From positions 62,001-126,000 of the forward strand of contig CAVRGJ010000005.1 in NCBI GenBank assembly GCA_963720705.1: a DNA stretch of 64,000 nt, written 5' to 3'. Shown here piece by piece: positions 18,368-27,225 of this stretch. Origin of the DNA: DASWJZ01 sp963720705 (GTDB lineage: Bacteria > Pseudomonadota > Alphaproteobacteria > Rhizobiales > Afifellaceae). The position numbers and the translations under genes are program-made. Positions within the stretch are counted from its first letter, which is position 1; every line of letters begins with the position of its first letter. The notes beneath the pieces were generated by a model. It saw only the letters and a list, made by a program, of their open reading frames with translations, ran no database searches and was not told the origin of the DNA.

Positions 18368-19870
18368 TCACTTGAACGTAATGCGGCCTTCGACCTTGGC
18401 GTCGACCTTGCCCGCCTTCGCGATGTAGTCGATCACGTCGTTCGCCATCAGATTGCCGCCGCGTGCGCCTATCAGAACTTTGCCGCCGGCGAGCGCCGTG
18501 TAGCCGTCGCCGCCGTTCAGCATGAAGTCGTTGGTCGCCACGTGATAGGTCGCGGCGAGGTCGAGCGGCTTGTCGCCGACCATCACCGAGGCGACGCGGC
18601 TTCCCGCCGGCTGCTTGAGATCGGCCACGACCGTCAGGCCGGAGACCTGCGGGAACCGACCGGCGCCGTCCTCGACCTGGCTGAAGCCGTTTTCGAGCGC
18701 ATCGTGCAACTGCTGGCCGGTGATCGCAGTCAGCACCGTGACGTTGCCGAACGGCAACTCGGTCAGGATGTCGCGGCGCGTCAGCACCGTCCCCGCGTCG
18801 TACTGCTTGTCGGCGCGGATGCCGCCGCCATTGGTGATCGCAACGTCGGCGTTCGTGGCGGCGCGCATGGCATCGGCGATCAGGTCGCCGATCGCCGATT
18901 CCTCGCTGCGCACGATATTGCGGCGCGAGTCGAGCGGGCCCTCCGTGGCGCCGATCTCGACGTTCAGGCTCGCGTCGAGCTTGGCCTTGAAATCGTCGAC
19001 GAGCTTCTGGGTCTCGGGGTCCGGCGTCACGAATTTCGTGTTGATGAAGCGGAACGACGGCTCCCAGGAAATCGAGCGCTTTCCGTCCTTCTCCGTGATG
19101 TCGACCGTCAGGTCGACGGGGGCGAGGTATTTCGCCTCCGTCGACGTCTCGACATAGGCGGTGATGCCGTCATAGCCGGTCATGTAGTCGTGGTCGTCGC
19201 CGGAGACGATCACGTCGAAGGCGTGGCTCGCCATGATGGCGCGGTCGTAGGCGTGGTCTCCCTGGATCACGCCGATAACGAGGTCGGCGCCGTCGGCGCG
19301 GGCGGCCTTGGCGCCGTCGATCGCGGACTGGACAGTGTCGCCGAACTTCCAGTCGCCGGGGCTCGACACTTCCGGCGTGGTGTCCTGCGCGACCGGGACG
19401 AGCGCGACGTTCAGGCCGGCGATCTCTTTCACCATGGTGCCGCCGAGGCCGTCGATCGGCGATCCGTCGGCGTGCGTCACGTTGATCGCCGCCCACGGAT
19501 ATTTCGACATCTTCACCTTGTCGAGGAAGTTGTCCGGGCCGAAGTCGAACTCGTGGTTGCCGGGCACCGCAATATCGAACGGCACCAGATTGGTCAGCTC
19601 GATCGTATTGGCGCCCTTGTCCAGGCCCGACAGAAGCGAGGGCGACAGCATGTCGCCGTCGAAGACATAGAGCGTGTTCGGATTGCTCGCCTTCTCGGCC
19701 TTGGCCACAGCGTTCAAGCGGGCGAACCCCCCGGAGTCCTTCAGACCGGCGAAATTGTAGATGTCGCCGACGCCAAGGATTGTCAGCTTCACCGTCTCGG
19801 CTTGCGCCGGCGTGAGAGCCGCGACGGCAACGGCAGCGGCGGCGGCTAGCTTGCTCAGGCGTATGAACAT
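18368..19870 (-). CDS. Periplasmic bifunctional metallophosphatase / 5'-nucleotidase
   Basis: Secreted protein of 500 residues with a signal peptide (MFIRLSKLAAAAAVAVAAL, cleavage after PAQA). The calcineurin-like half (about 25-290) shows FDGDMLSPSLLSG and PGNHEFDFG. The C-terminal 5'-nucleotidase half has NGGGIRADKQYDAG and ELPFGNVTVL. Two motifs differ from UshA: the first metal motif reads GDIYNF instead of D-x-H, and the GHxH position reads SGDDHDY. This suggests the NDIY-type subgroup with altered metal use. The ATG at 19870 follows GAGGAGA. Likely role: hydrolysis of extracytoplasmic nucleotides for phosphate or nucleoside uptake. It interrupts the trp cluster. Confidence 0.88.
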   Translation of the reverse strand: MFIRLSKLAAAAAVAVAALTPAQAETVKLTILGVGDIYNFAGLKDSGGFARLNAVAKAEKASNPNTLYVFDGDMLSPSLLSGLDKGANTIELTNLVPFDIAVPGNHEFDFGPDNFLDKVKMSKYPWAAINVTHADGSPIDGLGGTMVKEIAGLNVALVPVAQDTTPEVSSPGDWKFGDTVQSAIDGAKAARADGADLVIGVIQGDHAYDRAIMASHAFDVIVSGDDHDYMTGYDGITAYVETSTEAKYLAPVDLTVDITEKDGKRSISWEPSFRFINTKFVTPDPETQKLVDDFKAKLDASLNVEIGATEGPLDSRRNIVRSEESAIGDLIADAMRAATNADVAITNGGGIRADKQYDAGTVLTRRDILTELPFGNVTVLTAITGQQLHDALENGFSQVEDGAGRFPQVSGLTVVADLKQPAGSRVASVMVGDKPLDLAATYHVATNDFMLNGGDGYTALAGGKVLIGARGGNLMANDVIDYIAKAGKVDAKVEGRITFK

Positions 19871-20028
19871 TGCGGTCTCCTCGTCGCGAACTTCCCCGTT
19901 AGCCCTGAAGGTAGTCAGTTTTATCACGGCCCGATATCGCTTCGGAGGACCGGGCGGCCGCGAGCCGAAGCCGGGCCCGGGCCACGACTCGCCTTTTCCG
20001 GCCATGCGGGAGTGTGATACCGACACAT

Positions 20029-20865
20029 ATGACCCGTATCGACCGCCGTTTTGCCGAGCTGAAAAAGGCCGCAAGGCCTGGGCTGGTCACGTTCGTCACC
20101 GCCGGCGACCCGGACTACGACACGTCGCTCAAGATCCTGAAGGCGCTGCCTTCCGCCGGCGCGGACATCGTCGAGCTCGGCATGCCGTTCTCCGACCCGA
20201 TGGCCGACGGACCGGCGATCCAGGCTTCCGGCAAGCGCGCGCTCGACGCCGGGCAGACGATGGTGAAGACGCTTAAGATGGTGCGCGCTTTCCGCGACGC
20301 GGACCAAGACACGCCGATCGTTCTGATGGGCTACTACAATCCGATCTACATCTACGGCAACGACCGCTTTCTCGTCGATGCCAAGGCGGCGGGCATCGAC
20401 GGGCTTATCGTCGTCGACCTGCCCCCGGAGGAGGATGAGGAGCTTTGCCTGCCGACGATGAAGGCGGGCCTGAACTTCATCCGCCTCGCGACGCCGACCA
20501 CCGACGACAGGCGACTTCCGGCGGTGCTTAAGAACACGTCCGGCTTCGTCTACTACGTTTCGATAACCGGCATCACCGGCACCAAGACGCCGGACCGGCT
20601 GCGGGTCGCCGAGGCGGTTGACCGGATCAAGCGGCATACCGATCTACCGGTCGCGGTCGGATTCGGCGTAAATACGCCGGAACAGGCGGCGGCCATCGGC
20701 CGCAACGCCGACGCGGTGGTCGTCGGCTCGGCCCTGGTCAGAGCCGTCGAAAAGAACCTCGGCGCGGGGAACCGCGCGACGGAAAGCACCGTTCGTGCGG
20801 TGACCGATCTCGTGGCGGCGCTCGCCCAGAGCGTGCGCGCCTCCCGCCTGATGGCGGCGGAATAG
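20029..20865 (+). CDS. trpA: Tryptophan synthase alpha subunit
   Basis: TIM-barrel enzyme of 278 residues that cleaves indole-3-glycerol phosphate. Catalytic Glu is in VELGMPFSDPMADGPAIQ (about 49-66), which also holds the catalytic Asp of ADGP. The phosphate-binding loop GFGVNTPEQAA (about 212-222) is present. MTRIDRRFAEL at 20029 fits the family start better than the Met five codons upstream. accD follows after 11 bases, the usual alphaproteobacterial trpA-accD-folC order. Confidence 0.94.
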   Translation: MTRIDRRFAELKKAARPGLVTFVTAGDPDYDTSLKILKALPSAGADIVELGMPFSDPMADGPAIQASGKRALDAGQTMVKTLKMVRAFRDADQDTPIVLMGYYNPIYIYGNDRFLVDAKAAGIDGLIVVDLPPEEDEELCLPTMKAGLNFIRLATPTTDDRRLPAVLKNTSGFVYYVSITGITGTKTPDRLRVAEAVDRIKRHTDLPVAVGFGVNTPEQAAAIGRNADAVVVGSALVRAVEKNLGAGNRATESTVRAVTDLVAALAQSVRASRLMAAE

Positions 20866-20876
20866 AGGATATTGGG

Positions 20877-21857
20877 TTGGCAAACTGGATCGAAAACGTC
20901 GTTCGCCCGCGCATCCGCTCGCTCTGGCAAAAGCGCGAGACGGCCGAGAACCTCTGGGTCAAGTGCCCGGAGACGGGCGAGATGGTGTTCCACAAGGACC
21001 TTGAGGCGAACCAGTTCGTCTTCCCGAACTCCGGCTATCACCAGCGGATCGACGCGCGCACGCGCTTCCGTCTCTTCTTCGACGACGGGCGTTTCGATAC
21101 GCTGCCGCTGCCGCAGGTCGCGGTCGACCCGTTGCGCTTCCGCGACGAGCGCCGCTACACGGAGCGGCTGAAGGCGGCAAAGGCGAAGACCGGGCTCGAC
21201 GACGCGGTGCTGCTCGGCACCGGCACGGTCGACGGCGTCGGACTCGTTGCAGCGGTGCAGGATTTCGACTTCATGGGCGGTTCGCTCGGGATGGCCGCTG
21301 CCGAAGCAATCATCACCGGCGCTGAGGCGGCGGTCGAGCGCCATCAGCCCTATCTGGTCTTCGCCGGATCGGGCGGTGCGCGCATGCAGGAGGGAATTCT
21401 TTCCCTGATGCAGCTGCCGCGCACAACGATCGCGATCGACCAGGTGAAAGAAGCCGGGCTTCCCTATCTCGTCGTCCTCACCAATCCGACGACGGGCGGC
21501 GTCACTGCCTCCTATGCCATGCTCGGCGACGTGCATCTGGCGGAACCCGGCGCGCTCGTCGGTTTTGCCGGCCCGCGCGTCATCGAGCAGACGATCCGCG
21601 AGAAGCTGCCGGAGGGCTTCCAGCGTTCCGAGTACCTGCTCGACCACGGCATGGTCGACATCGTCGTGCATCGCCACAAGCTCAGGGAGACCGTCGCCCG
21701 CCTCTGCCGTCTGATGATGAAGCTGCCGCCGCCCAACCACCCGCCGCTCGAGCATGGCTCGGGGAACGGCGCCTGGAACGGCGGGGGCAATGGCGCCGCC
21801 GGAGAGCCGGAGGTCGCACCCCCGAAAGCAGATCAGACTCCCGCCGCCGCAAACTGA
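20877..21857 (+). CDS. accD: Acetyl-CoA carboxylase carboxyltransferase beta subunit, zinc-ribbon-less
   Basis: Beta subunit (326 residues) of the carboxyltransferase that transfers carboxyl from biotin to acetyl-CoA for fatty acid synthesis. The crotonase-like core is clear: FAGSGGARMQEG (about 161-172) and LTNPTTGGVTASYAMLGD. The E. coli protein has a four-Cys zinc ribbon near residues 27-49; here only one Cys remains (WVKCPETGEMV), as I recall for Rhizobiales AccD. The start is a TTG at 20877 with GAGGA 7 bases upstream. The C-terminal tail is Gly/Asn/Pro-rich and probably disordered. folC follows after 6 bases. Confidence 0.93.
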   Translation: MANWIENVVRPRIRSLWQKRETAENLWVKCPETGEMVFHKDLEANQFVFPNSGYHQRIDARTRFRLFFDDGRFDTLPLPQVAVDPLRFRDERRYTERLKAAKAKTGLDDAVLLGTGTVDGVGLVAAVQDFDFMGGSLGMAAAEAIITGAEAAVERHQPYLVFAGSGGARMQEGILSLMQLPRTTIAIDQVKEAGLPYLVVLTNPTTGGVTASYAMLGDVHLAEPGALVGFAGPRVIEQTIREKLPEGFQRSEYLLDHGMVDIVVHRHKLRETVARLCRLMMKLPPPNHPPLEHGSGNGAWNGGGNGAAGEPEVAPPKADQTPAAAN

Positions 21858-21863
21858 TCCAAA

Positions 21864-23183
21864 ATGTCAGAACTTGAGAAGCTGCTGGAGGTGCTCGGCA
21901 CGCTCCACCCGCGCAAGATCGACCTGTCGCTCGGTCGAATCGAGCGCCTGCTCGCGCGCCTCGACCGGCCGCAGGATCGCCTGCCGCCGGTCATCCACGT
22001 CGCGGGCACAAACGGCAAGGGATCGACGATCGCGTTCCTGCGGGCCGCGCTAGAAGCCGCCGGCAACACGGTGCACGTATACACATCGCCGCATCTCGTT
22101 CATTTCAACGAACGCATCCGGCTTGCTGCGGGAGGCGGCGGACGGCTCGTCGACGATGCGACGCTGATTGCGGCCATCCGTGATGTGCTGGACGCCAACG
22201 ACGGCGAGTCGATCACCTTCTTCGAGGTCACGACCGCCGTCGCTTTCCATCTCTATGCAGCGCATCCGGCGGACTATTGCCTGATTGAAGTCGGTCTCGG
22301 CGGACGGTTCGACGCCACCAACGTGGTCGAGCGTCCGCTTGCAGCGGTGCTCGCGTCGATCAGCCACGACCACGCCGAGTTCCTCGGCACCGACCTTGCC
22401 GGGATCGCAGCGGAAAAGGCCGGCATCTTGAAGCGCGGCGCGCCGGGGGTCGTGGCGCCGCAGGAACAGTATTCGCTTGCGATGATCGAGGTCGAGGCGA
22501 ACGGCGCCGGCGCTCCGCTTTTCCGGCACGGGACGGAATACATGGCTCATGCCGAGCGCGGCCGTCTCGTCTACCAGGACGAAGCCGGCCTTCTCGACCT
22601 GCCGCTGCCGCGGCTCGCCGGTGCGCACCAGATCGAGAATGCCGGCCTCGCCGTTGCGACACTTCGGGCCGCCGGCATCAAGCTCCCGACGCAGGCGATC
22701 GAAGCTGGGCTCACCACCGCCGACTGGCCGGCGCGTATGCAGCGGCTCCGCTCCGGTCCTCTGGTTGAGCTCGCGCCCGACGGCTCCGACATCTGGCTCG
22801 ACGGTGGACACAACCCGGCCGCCAGCGCAGTGGTCGCGCAAGCCTTCGCGGAGATCGAGGATCGCGATCCGCGTCCGCTCATCCTGATCGCGGGCTTGTT
22901 GACGACAAAGGATCCGTCCGGCTTCTTCCGCCCCTTCGCCAGCCTTGTCCGTCATGCAATGACGGTGCCGGTGCCGGGCAGCGACGCGGGTTTCGATCCC
23001 GGCACGCTTGCAGAACTCGCGATGGCCTCTGACGTGCCGGCGCGGCCCTTCGCGGACGTCGCCGCGGCGCTTCGGACGATCAGCGCCGAGCAGGGCGACG
23101 AGAAGCCGCCGCGCATCCTGATCTGCGGCTCGCTCTATCTCGCGGGCGAAGTCTTGAAGCTAAACGGCCCGATGCCGGAGTAA
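21864..23183 (+). CDS. folC: Bifunctional dihydrofolate / folylpolyglutamate synthase
   Basis: Mur-ligase-family enzyme of 439 residues that adds glutamate to dihydropteroate and folates. The ATP-binding loop is VAGTNGKGSTIAFL (about 49-62), followed by YTSPHLVHFNERI. The metal/ATP segment LIEVGLGGRFDATNV (about 139-153) and WLDGGHNPAAS (about 310-320) are family signatures. It ends the trp-accD-folC operon; a palindromic hairpin lies about 85 bases beyond the stop. Confidence 0.94.
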   Translation: MSELEKLLEVLGTLHPRKIDLSLGRIERLLARLDRPQDRLPPVIHVAGTNGKGSTIAFLRAALEAAGNTVHVYTSPHLVHFNERIRLAAGGGGRLVDDATLIAAIRDVLDANDGESITFFEVTTAVAFHLYAAHPADYCLIEVGLGGRFDATNVVERPLAAVLASISHDHAEFLGTDLAGIAAEKAGILKRGAPGVVAPQEQYSLAMIEVEANGAGAPLFRHGTEYMAHAERGRLVYQDEAGLLDLPLPRLAGAHQIENAGLAVATLRAAGIKLPTQAIEAGLTTADWPARMQRLRSGPLVELAPDGSDIWLDGGHNPAASAVVAQAFAEIEDRDPRPLILIAGLLTTKDPSGFFRPFASLVRHAMTVPVPGSDAGFDPGTLAELAMASDVPARPFADVAAALRTISAEQGDEKPPRILICGSLYLAGEVLKLNGPMPE

Positions 23184-23266
23184 GGCATACAAACGTCGTC
23201 ATCGCCGAGCTCGACCCGGCAATACATTCCAGATCGTCGCGCACGTCGGGCGGTGCAACGGAATGG

Positions 23267-23289
23267 ATGCCCGGATCAAGTCCGGGCAT
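23267..23289. repeat. Palindromic intergenic element between folC and trxA
   Basis: ATGCCCGGA and TCCGGGCAT pair perfectly across a TCAAG loop. Such GCCCGG-TCAAG-CCGGGC elements are, from memory, frequent intergenic repeats in Rhizobiales genomes. Here it lies between two convergent genes and may double as a bidirectional terminator. I saw no second copy in this window. Confidence 0.6.
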
Positions 23290-23333
23290 AACGGCATCGA
23301 TTTATTCGTGTTGGAAGGGGACGCAGTGCCAAC

Positions 23334-23654
23334 CTAAGCGGCGGCGTTCTGGATCCACTTCTGGAGGTCGCTCTTCGGGCCGGCGCCGACCTTCATGTCG
23401 ACCGGCTCGCCGTTCTTGAAGAGGATCAGGGTCGGGATCGAGCGCACGCCGTATTTGATCGTCGTCTGCTGGTTCTCGTCGATGTTGAGCTTGACGATCT
23501 TCACCTTGCCGTTGAGTTCGCCCGAAAGCTCCTCGAGATGCGGCGCGATCATCTTGCAGGGGCCGCACCACTCCGCCCAGAAATCCACGACGACCGGCTC
23601 TTTCGAGGCAAGCACGTCGGCGGCGAAGTTGCTGTCGGTTACGGCGGTCGTCAT
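23334..23654 (-). CDS. trxA: Thioredoxin
   Basis: Cytoplasmic disulfide reductase of 106 residues with the active site WCGPC in DFWAEWCGPCKMIAPHLEE (about 24-42). The cis-Pro loop is VRSIPTLILFKNGEPV. Length and absence of a signal peptide fit classical thioredoxin 1. TCAGGAGAAAG precedes the ATG at 23654. It lies 54 bases after addA on the same strand, a common alphaproteobacterial arrangement. Confidence 0.95.
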   Translation of the reverse strand: MTTAVTDSNFAADVLASKEPVVVDFWAEWCGPCKMIAPHLEELSGELNGKVKIVKLNIDENQQTTIKYGVRSIPTLILFKNGEPVDMKVGAGPKSDLQKWIQNAAA

Positions 23655-23708
23655 GTCTTTCTCCTGAAGGATTCGTTGACCAGAAGGTAGGAAGCCGGCC
23701 TTTCCCGG

Positions 23709-26700
23709 TCAAGGAAACGGATTGGCGCAGATGTGAAGGCTCGCCAGCGCCTGTTCCATCGCCGTGGGTGGAATTGGCATGACCTTCGGCGATCCGTCCG
23801 AATCCCCGCTGAAGACGAGGGTGGCCGAAACCGCCGTGCCCGGCTCTATGCCCATCAAAAGCCGGCGGTAGAGCGCAAGCTGAAGAACGTAAGCCGGGTC
23901 GACCTCAACCGGCGTCGCCGGGATTTTCCGGTCGGTCTTGTAGTCCAAGAGATGCCAGCCTGCGGCGTCGCGAAGAAGCCGGTCGATCCGCCCGCTCACT
24001 GCGTAGCGGCCTTTCTCCGTCTGAAGCTCGCCGACGATCGCGACCTCGGAGCGGCTCCCCGGCCCGAAGAACCGCTCCAGCGCCGGCGCGGCGAGCAACG
24101 CCTCCGCCTCGCGCCGAATCGAGGCGGCAAGCGCCGGATCGTTGCCAAGCTCGCTAACGAGGAGCCGCTCTGCCGCACGCGGGCGATCGGATACCGGGAC
24201 ACGCGGCAGAATTTCCAGGAGGAGATGCAGCAGACGGCCGCGAAGCCGCGCCACCTCGCCCGGCGCGGCACCTTCAACGGCGGATGACGCTGCAAACGCC
24301 GGATCGGGCTCGGCGAGCGCGCCCGAGGGCCGCAGCGGCTCGGGTGCGGGTTTGGGCGGCGGGACATTTCTCGTCAGCCAGGCCGGAAATTCGAAATGCG
24401 CTTCCTCGGCGCGCGCATCCTCGTCCGCCGGCGCAAGCGGCGCCCGCGCCGGTTGTGGCCACTGATAAGGCGCGGCGAGCTCGCCTTCTTCGTTGCGCTC
24501 GACATCGTTCGGAAGAAGCGCATCGGCGACGATGCTGTACCAGCATCGTGGCGGCGGCTTCAGGAGCCTGACGCCGGCAATGTAGAGCACATCGCGCGCG
24601 CGCGTCATCGCAACATAGAGCAGACGCAGATATTCGCTCTCCGTCTCGCTATCTTCCTGCGTGTCGGCGTCGCGCTGCTGCGCCGGAGCCTCCGCCGCGA
24701 CGCGCCTCCATAGGAACGCCGGATCGTCGCGGCCTTCGCCAATGTCGACGAGCGGCTTGCGAAGCTGCGGAACGACGGCTGCTCCCCCGGTATCCGCCAG
24801 GAACACGACGTCCGCCTCGAGCCCCTTCGCGCCGTGCACGGTCATGACGCGGACGCCCGTCGCCGCCTCATCCGTCTCGCGCTTGATGTCGCTCTCGTTG
24901 ACACGGATGAAGCGCACGAATCCCTGCAGCGACGGCGGCTCGGTCGCCTCGTAAGCGAGCGCCTGGCTCAAAAACGTGTCGAGCACGTCGTCAGCTTCGC
25001 CTCCGAGCCGCGCTCGGAATCGCTGCCGCCCTCCTTCCGGCCCGAGCAGCGTCGCGAAGAAGCGGAACGGCGTGACCTGGTCCGCCATTCCGCGCCAGCG
25101 GCGGAGCGTCTCCGCCGCGGCACGAAGCTCAAGATCGTCCGCATCGCGAAGCGCACGCCAGAGGCTCCCCTTACGCGCCGCCGCGAGATGCATCAGCGCC
25201 TCCTCGCCGACGCCGAGGAGCGGACTCTTCAGCAACGCCGCGAGCTGCAGATCGTCCTCCGGAAGCAGCGCGAAGTCGGCAAGCGCGAGAAGATCGAGGA
25301 CCGCGATGTGCTTTGCCACCGGGATGCGATCCGCGCCCGCCGTCGCAATGCCGCGCGCGAGGAGCGCTCTGTTCATGGCGGCGGCGAAGGCATCGCGACG
25401 ACGCACAAGGATCAGAATGCCGCTCTCGGTCACGCGCCTGCCGGACGGCAGCAGCGTGCCTCTGATTCTGCAAAACTTCGTCGGCAATCGTCTCGGCGAG
25501 CTCCGTTTCCGCGGCACTCGGCGCTGTAAAGGGCTCCGTCCAGTCCTCCGGCTCCGCGCGCTTCTTCCGCACCGCACGCGGCAGCAGCACAACATGCCCG
25601 GGCTCGTGCGGACGGTTGGAGGCGTGGGCGGAATAGGTGGAGGATGTGATCTCCGCGGCGAGCTCCGGCCGGAAGACCGTATCGACCGCCTCGAGCACCT
25701 CGCGCGTCGAGCGGAAGGACAGATATAGCGGCTTCACGACGAAGGACTGCCGCGCCTCCTCGATCCGTTGCTCGAAGTAGCGCTGCATCTCCGTCAGCAT
25801 CGCCGGAACGGCGCCCTGGAAGCGAAAGATCGACTGTTTGTCGTCGGCGACGACGAAGATGGTACGCGGAGCGCGCGCCGCGCCCTCGCCGGAGAAGAAG
25901 TCCTCGGCGATCGCCTTCACCACCAGCCACTGGTCGGGGCTCGTGTCCTGCGCCTCGTCCACAAGGATATGCTCGATACGGCTGTCGAGCTTGAAGAGTA
26001 CCCACTGCGCGGCGTCGGAGCGCGAGAGCAGGTTGCGCGTCTTGACGATGAGATCGGAGAAATCCAGCGCACCGGCCCGCCGCTTTGCCGCATGGTATGC
26101 GTCGAGGATCGCATCGCCGACGATGAGCAGCGCCGCCGTTGCGTCATAGGCGCGCACAAGATCAAGCCGACCGACAAGCGCAATGAGGCGATCGCCTTCA
26201 GACGCAAAGCGCTCCTTTAGACCCGGCACCGATTTGACGAAGTCAGAACCGAAACGCTGGGAGTGCGGCCGCCAAACCTTCTCCTTGCTGTTGAAGCTCA
26301 GGAAGAAGTCGAGCCGCGCGTTCGATTCCGCGCCGGCGGTCTCCGCCCTGACGACTGCGGCGAGCGAGGGATGCGCGCGCTCGTTCCACTGGTGCGGTGC
26401 GGTCACCAAACTATCGGAAAGCCCAGCCAGGAGCGTTGCGCAATCCGCGAGGCTCCAGCCAGGTGCGTCACACATCGCTCGGCAGACCAATTCTTCGCTC
26501 TCGTCCGGCTTGAGGTCGAGACGCTTCCTCAGATCGGCGAGTGCATCCTCGATGCTTCCCGTCTCGCCGTCGGGCGCCGCGTTCTCCATCCACCGGCGGA
26601 GATCGTCGCGCCTGGCGATCAGCGCGTCGAGCGCTTCGCCGATCTGCTGATCGGCGGTCGTTTCCGCGAGCGCGCGGACCGCGCGCCCGAGCGGCGCGTC

Positions 26701-27225
26701 GGGTGCGTTGGCGGCCGCGTTCATCACCGCTTCGCGCGCTGCGGCAAGCGCGGCCGCCGTCGCCGCTTCGTCCATCACCTGGAACTGGCCCGGCACGTTC
26801 GCCTCGAACGGAAAGGCGTGGAGCAGCCGCTCGCAGAAGGCATGGATCGTCTGGATCTTGAGGCCGCCCGGCGTCTCGAGCGCCTTGCCGAAGAGGCGGC
26901 GCGCCCGTCGCATCTCCGCCGCGTTCGTCGGCCTGTCCTGCAGCTCGGCGATTTCCGCGGCAAGCGTCGCATCGTCGTGGCTCGTCCACGCGCCGAGCTT
27001 CTCGAAGACGCGGCGCGACATCTCCGCCGCAGCGACCTTGGTAAAGGTGAGACAGAGGATCGCGGCCGGATCGACGCCGGAGAGCAGGAGCCGGATGACG
27101 CGCTGCGTCAGCACGTGCGTCTTCCCCGACCCGGCGTTCGCGATCACCCAGGCGGAGGACCCCGGGTCGGAGGCCTCGCGCTGATTCGAGCGCGTGAGGT
27201 CGAGGTCAGACGACGGGGAACTCAT
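23709..27225 (-). pseudogene. addA: Double-strand break repair helicase/nuclease AddA, frameshifted
   Basis: UvrD-like helicase with C-terminal RecB-type nuclease that resects double-strand breaks with AddB. The N-terminal part has Walker A VIANAGSGKTHVLTQRV (about 27-43), Walker B ILVDEAQDTSPDQW, and FVVADDKQSIFRFQGA. The frame is lost near 25464-25480: upstream it reads AETIADEV, and the family continuation RGTLLPSGRRVTESGILILV appears one frame over. Removing one base there (for example from the A4 run at 25472-25475) gives about 1171 residues. The C-terminal part has MTVHGAKGLEADVVFLADT and nuclease motif HLLDYKTDRKI. It overlaps the addB end by 20 bases. Probably intact in the organism. 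Confidence 0.88.
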
